From: Prunus persica
Taxonomy: Eukaryota; Streptophyta; Magnoliopsida; Rosales; Rosaceae
Reading direction: 5' to 3'
Assembly: GCF_000346465.2 (NCBI RefSeq)
Contig: NC_034011.1
Location: 6,333,714 to 6,397,713 of the forward strand
Length of the DNA stretch: 64,000 nt
Made by a program: the position numbers and the translations under genes. Under the pieces are notes generated by a model. That model saw only the letters and a list, made by a program, of their open reading frames with translations. It searched no databases and was not told the origin of the DNA. The first letter of the stretch is position 1; each line of letters opens with the position of its first letter. Of the stretch, positions 1 to 10,259 are shown one piece after another.

Positions 1-865
1 GAATACCTAAATTAAATCTAACTGATAAACGAGTAAATTTGTAGAGATTGTTGTTTTGAAGGTTTATGAAACAAACAAGAAATTAATCAAGGCAATTAAG
101 AATTAAAACGTTGACTTTTAAATATTGAAAAAGAATGATGTCTAGGGTTTTGGAATCAACCACAAGCAATCCAAGTTAGACGTCAATGCATTTAACAGAT
201 TCTTTCGATTCTTTAGATGATAATTCCCGTATCTAAGTCCTCTTTAGGCACTCAGACCATAGTTTTCCTTAAGTGTAAGACTCTTTTCTAGTTCAGACAA
301 AGATCATATACCCAATCCTGCAATCTATCCTAGTTAAGGCACAAATTTAACAAGTTGGATTCATTACGTTCTAGAAAACGAGAGAACCAAGCAAACCATT
401 ATTCTTCGTCAAGCAATAATGTAATTCACCACAGTTAATCACAAGAAGCTAATTGAATTATATTGTGAGTTCTGCCTCAAATTCATCTTCTAATTTACTA
501 GATGCAAAGCCGTAAGGTGATCAGTCAAAGAACTTAAACAAATAGCACAATTAAAATAGTGATTAAACATTCATCTAAAAAAAATTTAGCATCCATTAAA
601 TAACATTAGAAATCATAACTATTAATGCTCGGGCGTCATGCTCGCCCTAGAGAACAATTTAGTTACTTATGTTCAAAGAAAACATAATTGAAAAATTAGA
701 AAACATAAAATAGAACTTATGGATTATGACGATGCTCGAGAACTTGACGATGGCAGCGACTCTTTGACTCTCCTTCAAATTCCAGCATAAGAGAACCCTG
801 TTTTCTAGTCTTCTTTAAATAAGGAACAATTCCTCTTTTGACTTGGTAACTATGTTTTCCTAGTT
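1..865. other. AT-rich intergenic DNA, nothing recognised
   Basis: No open frame of convincing length or composition and no terminal repeats that I can pair. Probably old transposon debris; I see no gene here. Confidence 0.4.
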
Positions 866-955
866 TGGCTTCAATTGTCTTTGATGAGTTGGCATCCAAA
901 ATCCTACTTAATATAGGATCAGACTTGAAAAACGAAAACAAATTCAGTAGACAAT

Positions 956-1345
956 CACTGAAAAATGGAAACATATTTGGTGGAGTACCACAGAAAAACA
1001 AAAATATATTTGGTGAACAGCTACTAAAAAACAGAATCAAATTCGGTGGACTACCATCGAAACAAGGTAACGATTTCAGTGGTAACCCACCGAAAGTAAA
1101 ATTAATTTTCATACAAACCAGGTTCAATTTCGGTGGACTACCACTGAAACAATGTAACCATTTCGGTGGTAACCCACTGAAAGTTCAATCCAGATTCATA
1201 AAACCAGGTTCGAACCATCCACCCACAAAGTTGAAATCAAAATTTAAAATAGAACTTTGGCTTTTCAAAAGTGAATCAAACCTAGGCTTAATCAACCAGG
1301 TGGGTTACTTTCGGTGGGTTGCTCGATGGGTTTACGATGTGACTT
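956..1345. repeat. Degenerate repeats with palindromic TTTCGGTGG / CCACTGAAA half-sites
   Basis: Short units of the form TTTCGGTGG...CCACTGAAA recur about seven times with spacers of roughly 20-50 bases, most clearly between 1030 and 1190. Each unit can fold back on itself because CCACYGAAA is the near reverse complement of TTTCGGTGG. An open frame runs through on both strands (a plus-strand frame repeats FGG(L/N)P(L)K), but the openness follows from the repeat composition and I do not call it a gene. Confidence 0.5.
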
Positions 1346-1380
1346 CATCAACCAGGTAAGTCGTTTCTGGCTTTTCCATT

Positions 1381-1640
1381 GGAGTTTGTTGTGATGGGGG
1401 TTTTCAAAGGGGTTAGGGTTTGTTGGGATGGCTCTGTTTGGATGGGGTGTGCGATGAAGATTGTTGAAATATGATGCGGTGTGCGATGGGATGTGTTTGC
1501 AAGAGGAGATAATTTTCGATGGGGTGAGGCTTGAGATGGGATGGGGTGGGGTTTGATATGAGATGGGGTGTGTCTGAAAGAGAAAGGGGGTTTTGATGGG
1601 TGGTGTATGATATGGGATGGGGTTTACACAATAGGTTAGG
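1381..1640 (+). repeat. GATGGGGTG-rich degenerate minisatellite
   Basis: Variants of GATGGGATG and GATGGGGTG are scattered through about 250 bases of strongly G-rich plus strand. Low complexity; the minus-strand open frame across it is an artefact of the repeat. Confidence 0.5.
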
Positions 1641-1860
1641 GAATGAGGTTTATGAGGGCAATTTAGGAAGAAAAATGAGGTATAGTAAGTAATTTTAAAT
1701 TCTATTAAAATTCAGTGGGGTGTAAAGAAAATGTTGAGTGCAAAGAGCAAATAATGGGGTTCACATAGAATTTCCCTAAGACCTACATTCACCATTGTTT
1801 CCACAAGATACTTCTAGAAGGCCTTGCTCCTCAATTAGATTGGGTTAATATTTAGAGAGT

Positions 1861-2067
1861 AATGCTACTCTTTCCACATTTGTATACCACATTCTCATTT
1901 CACCTAATATGGCATTTGAAGTGGATAGCCACATCAATTAAAAGTGTCAATAAATTATAAAAGAAAAGAAAATGTTAAATTAATTTTAATTGATGTGACC
2001 GTCCACCTCATTTGCCACATAAGGTGGTATGGGAATGTGGTATACAAATGTGGTAATAGTATATTAT
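1861..2067. mobile_element. Short hairpin MITE
   Basis: The left arm (about 1875-1945: CCACATTTGTATACCACATTC..., then a segment ending in CACATCAATTA) is mirrored by the right arm (about 1990-2065: TAATTGATGTG... through GAATGTGGTATACAAATGTGG). The two arms leave only a short AT-rich loop, so the unit is about 200 bp of almost pure inverted repeat, typical of a non-coding MITE. The superfamily was not determined. Confidence 0.65.
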
Positions 2068-2111
2068 TCATATTTAAATATATTAAGATCATCACATCAC
2101 TAATAAAGAAA

Positions 2112-3055
2112 GAGTTTTTTTTTATTTAAACCCCATACTTTTCTTTGTTCACCCCAATACTTAAATCATTAAGCTTTTAAGTTTTATTATTGTGTAAAAA
2201 GACAAAAAAGAACATCCAACTTATTATTGTGTTTAAACCCCATACTTTTCTTTGGTTGTTGATTGCTCAAATTAAGAACATAATTCACTGCTATCAACAA
2301 CAAAAAAACAAAAACCACTGCCTGCAAAGTCCCGGCAATCATCAAGCTCTCTCATGATTGCTCTTCATTTGTCATTCATGAAGACATAAGGATACCCACT
2401 TGTAATTCTATTGCCATCCTCAGTAGTTGGTTCAGTATTTCTTCAAGTTTTGGTTACATTTTCCTTTTCTTTGGGGTTCTTATCATCTGGGTTCTTGGTG
2501 ATTGTTAATTGTATTTGTGCAAATGGGTTTTTAGAGGTTACGTTAAGTATTTATTTTATTTTTTCTTGTTGCATTAGTTTTTATTTTATTTATGTTCTTA
2601 AGGATTCTAGTAATTACTAACTTAGGTGCTTAAATTCATAGTGTTAATTATGCAATTTGTTTTCATTTGGTTCTGGACGACTGAGATAAAAATTTATGGC
2701 TTGAGCCTAGTGTGGCTGTGGAAATTGATGGAACCCTAAGAAAAGAATTAGGAGAGCCGTTTCAGAAGAGATGGACGAAGAAAAGACTGAGGTGCCTAAA
2801 ACTCCTGCCGCACCAAACACCAGGAGAAGGGCTCCGGCTGCTTCTGTTTGACATAACACCACATAGAAGGAGAAAGTAGGGTGTGAGGTTGTTGAGTTTT
2901 TTTTAAATTATTTTTTCTCATTGGTGTGTATTTAGGGGTAGTTTGGGAAGATAGTGGGGTTTACTTAGAAATTGTGAAAATTTGAAATAAATATTAGGGT
3001 GAACTTAAAATATGGGGTGAACAAAGAGAAGTGCGAGGTTTAAATAGAAAAACTC
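2112..3055. mobile_element. 944-bp TIR transposon with 8-bp target duplication
   Basis: The left end (GAGTTTTTTTTTATTTAAAC, then CCCATACTTTTCTTTGTTCA) is repeated inverted at the right end (2990-3055). Flanks carry an identical TAAAGAAA at 2104-2111 and 3056-3063, an 8-bp target-site duplication. No transposase is visible, so the element is non-autonomous. Inside, 2690-2870 is less AT-rich and holds a short frame at 2771-2851 (26 codons: M-DEEKTEVPKTPAAP, then an RRR-containing end) that looks like captured gene sequence. An 8-bp duplication favours hAT, but long TIRs are also seen in Mutator-like elements. Confidence 0.7.
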
Positions 3056-3419
3056 TAAAGAAATACTTCCAAAAACCTAATGGCCTTCAGGTAATATAAT
3101 ATTTTTTGTTTCTAAGTTTTCTTGTTATTTCAAAGGTTCCTGCTCCTTTTGTGACCTTTTTGTTTATACAATGATAACTATATACTATCCTAATTTAGAG
3201 TGATGAGGATCAAACTCAAGTGTAAAGGCCGAGTGCACTCCTTTTACAACTTTTACGCACTAATTCATAAAATAATTTGGATGAGTGACAAGTTATACTT
3301 TAGAGTATAGTATTTAATAAACATATGCGAACCCCTCTTCTCTTCCTCCTTTCACCTCTTTACCTATTTTCAGAGATAAAAAGTTTTCCCCATTTGTCTT
3401 AGTTTTGTTATGATTTTCA

Positions 3420-3889
3420 TCCAACCATTATAGGCGGCTGCGGCTCAGCGTCGGATTTTCACCTGCACTTCGGCTTCGGATCTCCACCACCATCTTTTTT
3501 TACAATTTCTTTATGTTTGGAATAAGTTGCAGAGACTCTTTGAGTTCTTTGTGTAGTTTTCACCTCTCCTTTTGTGAGAGTTTTTCATCTCTCATTTGTG
3601 AGAGTTTTATTTGTATTGTTAAGACTTGGTTTTTTCAAGTTTTATCTCTTTTTAATTATTCTAAGTTTGCAATCTTAGTTGGGATGCCTATGCCAGAGTT
3701 TCTTCGATCCTACCTGATTGTTAGTGGAGATACGTCATATTGTCTTAATTTTGATATTAGACCGCTTCGTTATTGTAATGACCCTTTTATAGCTAGTTTG
3801 TATTGGCCCTTTGTGGCTAGTGACTTCTTTGACTGAATTATGAATGCAATCATAGAATTTCTCAACCAAAAAAAAAAAAAAAAAAAAAA
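3420..3889 (+). mobile_element. Poly(A)-terminated retroposed segment (LINE-tail-like)
   Basis: A T-rich, GC-poor stretch with pieces such as GTGAGAGTTTTTCATCTCTC ends in a pure A tract (3868-3889) right next to the 3' flank of the MYB fragment. The poly(A) end fits a 5'-truncated LINE or another retroposed transcript. The 107-codon frame at 3513-3836 has no recognisable domain and I do not call it a gene. The left boundary is uncertain. Confidence 0.4.
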
Positions 3890-4045
3890 CCACATATACT
3901 ACAAGCACATAAAGCTACAACAAAGATCTGATAGGGATGCAATTTTATTAATAGAACATAGATCGGATATTGGTACCGAATACTAAACTACAATACCTAG
4001 TACTACATATTAATACCCGATACCGGGCAATCTTTTCTCCTTGCA

Positions 4046-4417
4046 TTATTTTTCCCAAAGTCCAAAGTCCTCGAAACATGCCCCATTTTTAAACCCCATA
4101 TTGTGATTGACTGCGATTGGTTCAGTGGTCCTAGTGCCATAATTTTCATCAAAACATTGCCCTACCGGTTTATGAAAGAAACAATCCATCGATGATGATC
4201 CATTTGCACCATTGAAATTCCATGAATTGGACACCAGAGACAAAGAATGAATCTTGCCACTGACATTGTTATTGTTTTTCCTGCTGTCATCTGCCATGGA
4301 CCAATCGAGTTGGGGAGTTTGATATCCTGAGTATAAGACCAGCTCCCCCGACTGAATTTCAATATAATGAGACACGTTATTGCGATTGCGAAACTTTTGA
4401 GCTTCATTCCTCACGTA
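4046..4417 (-). CDS. R2R3-MYB (MIXTA-like) paralog A, 3' end only
   Basis: This is the C-terminal end of the last exon of an R2R3-MYB. The tail shares MDCFFH(K/E)[11 protein letters not shown] and GAC(F/L)EDFGLWE with the complete MYB at 16188-18378, and the 3' flanks (3905-4045 versus 16095-16187) are also alike, so the two are local duplicates on the same strand. The frame is open to its right edge, where it runs directly into the 100-N gap. The DNA-binding exons are not in the window: past the gap the sequence is transposon. It ends ...GLWEK-stop, 14 residues shorter than paralog B. Whether the gene is complete inside the gap or is a broken copy cannot be told. Confidence 0.75.
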   Translation of the reverse strand, partial: YVRNEAQKFRNRNNVSHYIEIQSGELVLYSGYQTPQLDWSMADDSRKNNNNVSGKIHSLSLVSNSWNFNGANGSSSMDCFFHKPVGQCFDENYGTRTTEPIAVNHNMGFKNGACFEDFGLWEK

Positions 4418-4517
4418 NNNNNNNNNNNNNNNNNNNNNNNNNNNNNNNNNNNNNNNNNNNNNNNNNNNNNNNNNNNNNNNNNNNNNNNNNNNNNNNNNNN
4501 NNNNNNNNNNNNNNNNN
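4418..4517. other. Assembly gap (100 N)
   Basis: Exactly 100 Ns, the usual placeholder for a gap of unknown size. It interrupts MYB paralog A and the left part of the adjoining TIR element. Confidence 0.98.
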
Positions 4518-5190
4518 ATGTACTACATGTAAAAAAAGAATAAAATATTTTATTTAAAAAAAATATATTTAAAAAAATGACTTTGTTCTCTCTTCTCCCT
4601 CTCCCGCTTCCTCTCTGTACCCACCTTTGGCCGCCCAAACAACCACCCAACTACGACACACACCCACCCTACCCACAAACCCACACCAACAGAAAAAATA
4701 TTCTTTTGTTTCCAAAGTCCAAATTTAGCCCAACACATTTCTTAATTGAGGAACTAGGGAAGAGTACATCTACATATTGCACAATTAGAACACAACCAAC
4801 TATGAACAGCAAAGCCAACATAAGAAAATAAAGCAGCATGAAGTTTAGGATCAAGTGGGTTTGTGGGTTTGTGGGTAGGTGTGGGTGTGTGTCGTGGGTG
4901 GTGGTTGTTTGGGCGGCGAGGGGTCGGTTACAGAGAGAGAAAGAGGGAGAGAGAAAAATATCTTATTTGTTAAATTTTTTTTAAATAATTTTTTTTTTTT
5001 TACACATGGCATTTACTTGGCATACATTTCAATAAACTAGTGGGACCCATTGGTGCCATGTCAATAGTTTTAACAGAGGTAATGGTAGGGGCAAAGTGAA
5101 ACACCAAACCTTGATCACTCTGGGTCATTTTAACTTTCAGTGGGTAAAGTGAGATTTGACAATAGTTTTAGAGGGCACTACAGTAAATAA
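4518..5190. mobile_element. Right part of a TIR (Mutator-like) element, left end in the gap
   Basis: Two internal arms (about 4590-4690 and 4855-4940, built on CCACCCAAC/GTGGGTTTG motifs) are inverted copies. The right terminus (about 5070-5190, with GGTAAAGTGAGATTTGAC and a CACTACAGTAAATAAGC end) matches the right terminus of the larger element at 18602-20912. The left terminus is missing into the N gap. No transposase. Confidence 0.55.
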
Positions 5191-5343
5191 GCCTTTAATT
5201 TTTAATTTTTAATTTTTAATTAATATTTTATAAAAATAGGGTAAAGTGACACAAATATGTGTGAAAAATAGGATAAAGCGAGACAAAATGAATTTCAAGA
5301 GGGAAAAGTGAGACTCAACTACACTATCAAGGGATATATCAAA

Positions 5344-5440
5344 AAATAAGCCATAAGCAAATTGGAAACTGCTTCATTCATCACATATACAGAGAAAGGA
5401 ATTCTATTGCAGATGCACTTGCTAACCCCCCCCAAAATCT
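5344..5440 (+). pseudogene. LINE RNase H fragment
   Basis: A short frame reads CFIHHIYRERNSIADALAN, the end of a plant LINE-type RNase H domain (consensus H-V-x-R-E-x-N-x-x-A-D-x-L-A). Nothing of the rest of the LINE is recognisable around it. A dead fragment. Confidence 0.6.
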
Positions 5441-5577
5441 AAAAATTATTACCGTTGGTGGTACATGCACAAAAGTGAAAAGTTCATGTGGAATTTGTGT
5501 ATTTTTTTTATCCTTCATTTCATTTGTCCCAACCTCCAACATATCAGACGGTTGCGAAGACTAACTCTTTTGATTAT

Positions 5578-5701
5578 TATTTTGTCAAAGTTAGGAAGGG
5601 GATATCATACACACATTGCCAAGGTGCCGAGAGAGTTCGAATCTAAGACCATTAGTCTACAAGTCAAAACCCTTTTTTACTGAACTAGACCCTATTGATG
5701 T
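5578..5701 (-). mobile_element. tRNA-derived SINE with 16-bp target duplication
   Basis: Read on the minus strand there is an A-box-like TAGTTCAGT followed by a B-box-like AGATTCGAACTC, as in tRNA-derived SINEs. The insert is flanked by TAACTCTTTTGATTAT (5562-5577) and TAACTCTTTGGATTAT (5702-5717), a 16-bp duplication with one mismatch. A related body with GTCTTAGGTTCGAACTC is at about 50786-50925. Confidence 0.65.
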
Positions 5702-5717
5702 TAACTCTTTGGATTAT

Positions 5718-6640
5718 CGCTATAACAGTTTTGATTTCTTTCTAAATAAGAATAATTAGTATGTACTAAAATATTCAACTCATTATGATGTTTGAAGAGA
5801 CGGTAACCATAAACAACGTAGCTCATCAGTTAACTCAATTTGCTATGGGAGGACTATAATCTCTTCTTCTGTTTTTCTATTTTTCTATGAGATTATCATT
5901 AGGGAAAAATTCAGGATTTCAAAATAGAATGGCCTAGATTTACCCTACAGGTGACCTGTTAGATTTTGAGTTGGGTTAAACCTTAAAAACCTATATACTA
6001 ACTATAAATCCCCAAAAAAAAGAAGAAAAAACCTCACCTTGGCTAAAGCCTAGGTTAGACACCTTAATGGTTTGTCCCTAATTATCATCTTCCAATAATT
6101 TGAACACCAAATCTTAGGATGAAAAGGACAATGCTTCCCACACTTTCCCTAAAGGAGACATTCTTCATTCTTAGAAATCATAGACACATATGTAAAATAA
6201 TTCATTTAAAAAATAAAAATAAAATTGTATGCACACATGTTAAATTGTGATAGAAGAAAAATAGAAGTTCTTACTTACAAGGGAATGAGAGTAAATATAT
6301 TTTGGATGCAAAACCCCACTTCTTGTGTTTGTACATATATGGACTCATAGAGTGATGTCAGTTGCAAACATGAGATTTGCCGGCTAGACATGTGAATGTG
6401 AAGTAAGATCAAGGGAGGAAATTTTACAGGGTGGGCTAATATTTTTTTGGGCTAACGACATTTCAGACCTTAGGGGTGTGGGGTCATTTTCAACATGGAT
6501 CACAAGATTTCACTTTCATCAATTTACACCCCCAACATTATTAAAAATAACCAATTTACACCCCAACATTATTAAAAATAACCAATTTACACCCTCCGTT
6601 AAGTTGACTGTTTGATGAGATGTTAACTAATGTCGTGGAT
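5718..6640. other. Intergenic, no gene; one 31-bp tandem duplication
   Basis: No coding potential seen. Positions 6532-6562 and 6563-6593 are two identical 31-bp units (CCAACATTATTAAAAATAAC...), preceded by a partial third. The surrounding phrases resemble ends of Mutator-like elements but I could not pair them. Confidence 0.5.
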
Positions 6641-7475
6641 ATCTCCTTTTCCAATTCTCTATGTATACCTCCTCTTCTTAGTCTCCATGTAAGAATGCAT
6701 TTTTAACATTGAATTGATGTAGTAGCAAATATTGATTTTCATTTAGAGATAATAGGACTATGCTGCTGTTGATCTTAGTTACTAGGGCAAAGGTCTCTTG
6801 TTAGTCCTCCCATACTTCTTTGTATACCTCTTCACCACCAATTTGGCTTTATATATTTTAATGGATACATCCGCTTTCAGTTTCATAGTATAGATCCACC
6901 TGCTTCCTACCATCTTCTTTCTAAGAGGTAGAAGCACGAGCTCCGATGTGCATTCTTCTGGAGAGCTCGCATTTCCTCATTCATGGCTTCTTTCCACTTT
7001 GAGTCTTCTAGTTGCTCAGTCACACTACATGGGACATAGGTATCGACCAATTGCTTCACCAAATATACATGTGACGTTAATAATCTATTTAAAGATATAT
7101 AATTATTTATGCGATGTTTTCCTTTGGCTTTAGAATTTGCTTCATGTTGTAGTTGAGGTATTTTGTGATTCTTCCTCTTTGGAAGTTGGTATATAGAGAT
7201 ATCTGCATCCCTTATGTGTTCTGAAATCAAATCATCATGATGTATTGCATTAGTATTATCAGTTTCAGGGGAAGATATTACCTAAATGACATCCTCAACA
7301 AATTATTGGTGTGGTACTATAGCTAATGGTGAGTTCCTCCTCCTAATTTTGGCAGAACGGAGGCGACTAGCCGTTTTTATGCCGAGACTCCTGTTTGTGC
7401 AAATAATCTCACGGGAGAATATTCGCTTCTAGATCCTTCAACCTTCGATCTTCCTTCTCTCTCTTCCTCTATTCC
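6640..7475 (-). pseudogene. Ty1/copia relic A, reverse-transcriptase part (left of the gypsy insertion)
   Basis: On the minus strand, phrases of a copia polyprotein are readable but broken: SVTEQLEDSKWKEAMNEEM (start of the reverse transcriptase domain), then, across frameshifts, pieces equivalent to the QFDVKNAFLHG-type motif near 6690-6640. Orientation matches the gag-to-integrase remnant at 13335-15805, so the two blocks are most simply one copia element split by the Tat-type gypsy element between them. The 3' end of the copia element (rest of RT, RNase H, 3' LTR) is missing. Multiple stops; not functional. Confidence 0.7.
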
Positions 7476-8056
7476 TGTAAAAAAAGACTGGAGTAAATAG
7501 ACCACACCCGGGGGGTGTTGGCCAAAGGCCCTCCGATGCCTAAGTTAGTTCGAGTGTTTGTAAGAAAACAATAGCTAAGCAAAGGGTAGGAGTTTTATGT
7601 AGGGTGTAAACCGGGTGGCCGGAGCTGTGTGTGGTGGCTGGAGCCGTGTGGAGAAAATATGGAGATTGGAGAGGGAGAGAGGGTTTCGGGTATTTTTCTC
7701 GGGTATAAGGAGTAGGTTTTCTGAAGTACCTTGAATGATGAATGAGATCGTCTATTTATAGGAGCCTCGAGGCTAGGGTTTCGTAGGGATCGAGTTGGCT
7801 TTGATAATATCCGAATTAAATATATTATCTCTTAAGAAGATAATATCTGAATTAAATGATATTATCTTCTCTTTATTAGGATAATATCTTAATTAATAAT
7901 ATTATCTCTTTACATAAAGATAAGATCATATTAATTAAGATATTTATCCCAATTAATTAATTAGCCAGATAAACTGGTTTAATTAATTAATTTAAGAGAT
8001 AATCTTCTTTTCCACGTGACGTGCCCTGATTGGAGACGAAAATATATGCTCCCACA
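7476..8056 (-). repeat. 3' LTR of the Tat-type gypsy element
   Basis: On the minus strand the LTR starts TGTGGGAGCATATATTTTCG at 8056 and is preceded by a polypurine tract (AGCTGGGGGCATT). Its first ~170 bases are repeated at 13165-13334. The LTR carries a promoter (TATAAATA on minus, 7760-7753). The far end, taken as ...TTTTTACA at about 7476, is approximate; I could not confirm a target duplication. Confidence 0.7.
7753..7760 (-). promoter_or_regulatory. TATA box of the gypsy LTR
   Basis: CTATAAATAG on the minus strand inside the LTR, about 300 bases from the LTR start, as expected of the U3/R boundary of an LTR retrotransposon. Confidence 0.6.
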
Positions 8057-8268
8057 AATGCCCCCAGCTTCTGCATGGCGCTTGTGTGGCATGTAGGAGA
8101 TGAAATTATTTTTTTCGGGCTCTCCAACTGTATCTGGGCTTTATTATGTAAGTTGGACTCCTTCGCAGATCGGATTCCCAATTGGTGTAGGCTTCTGACT
8201 GTTGTTGGAGTTGGATTCCCAGTAGGAATGAGTTTGTGATTCCTTCTTGACCCGGGTTGTCCAACCTG

Positions 8269-8276
8269 TATAAATA
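8269..8276 (+). promoter_or_regulatory. TATA box upstream of the antisense ORF
   Basis: TATAAATA on the plus strand, followed by a pyrimidine-rich CTTCTCCTCACTCTTTCTC leader. It lies about 200 bases upstream of the antisense ORF region and outside the LTR, pointing opposite to the LTR promoter. A GTAAGT at 8395-8400 could be a splice donor of a leader intron. Confidence 0.55.
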
Positions 8277-8477
8277 CACGGCTTCTCCTCACTCTTTCTC
8301 ACATCGCAAACTTAACTTCTCTACTTTCTAGCTTGAGAAAGATCTTGGAGAATTTTGTACTGCTTGTGAAGAGAGGAGTTGCCGTGCATCCCAAAGTAAG
8401 TCGAGCATGTAAATTTTTTCTTCATCTTCCCTTTTTCGCGGTGAGGACCAGCTGGGTAGGACTAGGCTGGTTGTCCT

Positions 8478-10056
8478 CATGACTGGCCGTCAAAGACGAT
8501 TGGAGCAGCGGTGGCCGCTAGTGGCTTCCGAGCGACAATCAGGAGGAAGTTAGTGGACTGCCCCTTGCTGAGAATGTCGAGAGATGGAAGCAGGATGGTC
8601 CGAACCCTGATGATTTGCCTGCTGCACAAAAGGAGTGCTCTGCTGAATCCCCCACAAAGAGGAAGGCTAATGTTAAGTCTTCGAGAACTCAAGCTACTTC
8701 TTTATGGGCGAGGAATATGTCTCCATTGAGTAAGAAACCAAAGCTTCCTTCTGCTGAGAAGACCCAAGTATGAGCTATTCCCGCGTCATCTGTCAAGGTC
8801 AAACATCTTGTTGGTGTAGATAGTAAGAAGATTGGTAGTATGCGCAACATTAGGGATGTTCCCCTTAAGCCTCTTGCTGATGAGTTTGGAGATCATGATC
8901 TGCTCCGCGAAATAGTTCGTGTGCGATCTAGCTCACCAGTTGAGAAGCAAAGAGGTGCATATGCTCATCTCCAAAGTTCAGGTTGTCTACATCAGTCGAA
9001 GAGTGGAAGTCGATCTGGGTGGTCTGCTCATTTATCCAACCATCATGTTTCAGCTGTTGAGTCACGAGAAGTCAAGCGTGGAGTGGATTCGTCGTCATTA
9101 ATTCCTTTGGAGGTGAGGATGGCGGCGGCCAAGAAGGCGAGAGAGTTATCTGCCCGGGCGAAAGGTTCTTCTGCAACATCAGCGGCTGATCCAAAGGTGG
9201 ACAAGCCTAGCCCTACAGGAGATGCGGGCGTGTCTAATCTGCTCAAGACGCACTTTCTATCAAGTCCATCCGCTTGCGCTGAGCTGGTTGATCAAGTCCG
9301 TCAGGCTGGTGATCTCGGTACTTTTTCAAGTCTTTGGAAAAACAAAGAGAAGCAACATTTCATCTACTTCAAAAAGGAGTGGTTTTTGCTGCGGAGACCA
9401 TCCGGAACTCGTCGTCTGCTGTTGCCCCCTCTTCTGCTCAGCTTAGTGAGTTGGAGAAGAAGAATGCTGAGCTGGCTAGCAAGCTTTCTGCCGAGCAGAC
9501 TCGTTATGAGAAAAAGACGTCTGATTTGCGGGAGATGATATCTGAGCTGAAGAGTTCCCTTACTGAGAAAGATTCCGAGCTTAGCTCTTCTGCTGTTGAC
9601 TTGGCAAGTCGAAAAGATGCTTATTTCGGCCTTAAGCGCAAGAATGCCGACATCTCTCATAGTTATGACAAGCTTTTGGCTAGATTTCACGCCTATCATA
9701 AGTCTGCTGAAGAATCCAAGTCCGAAGCTGTCATGGATGCGTACAAGTTGGGCTACTTGGACTACACAATTAGATATGATCCCTTCTATGCCATTGGAGA
9801 TGAAGACATTGAGATGCTCTATCCTGACTTGCCCCCTGAGCAAGGTGAGGAGGCTAATGCTGCGAACACCGAAGGAGCTGAAGAGCAGGTGGCTGAAGAG
9901 GCAGTAGCTGAAGAAGATGGAGCAGAGGGTGATGCAACTGATGAGGCGGTGGCAGACGTCATAGATCATGCATGTGGAGCTGCTGAGAGCGTGGCTGATC
10001 AGGTGGACGCTGAAGAGGCTGCAGATCAGGGGTCTCCTGCTGGCGTTTCGGAGTAG
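8478..10056 (+). pseudogene. Antisense extra ORF of the Tat-type element (coiled coil, acidic tail)
   Basis: Opposite in strand to pol and lying between pol and the 3' LTR. The translation reads SGLPLAENVERWKQDGPNPD and continues with a basic low-complexity stretch. The next part (8840 on) begins MRNIRDVPLKPLADEFGD. From about 9430 a heptad-like coiled coil follows (ELEKKNAELASKLSAEQ...), then YDPFYAIGDEDIEMLYPDLP, and a very acidic E/A-rich tail to the stop at 10054-10056. The frame is broken by TAG (8519-8521), TGA (8771-8773) and a one-base frameshift in the T-run near 9325, so this copy is dead. No catalytic motif is visible. The role of such extra ORFs in Tat elements is unknown; a structural or DNA/RNA-binding role would be speculation. 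A TATA box lies upstream at 8269. Confidence 0.65.
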
Positions 10057-10259
10057 ACGAAGACTTCTTTATTTCTTTTCAGCTTTTGTAGTCTGCTTTT
10101 TGTTTAGAATAATTGGTCTTGTTTTGACATCTTCTTTTTGTTTGAACTTGGCCGGTTGGTCGCTTTGCTATGAAAATTTCAGTCTTTATTTTTTCAACTT
10201 CAATTTGCACATTGTCTTGTGAACTGTTTGAGTAACCGGTTAGTGTCCTGCTGTGTATT

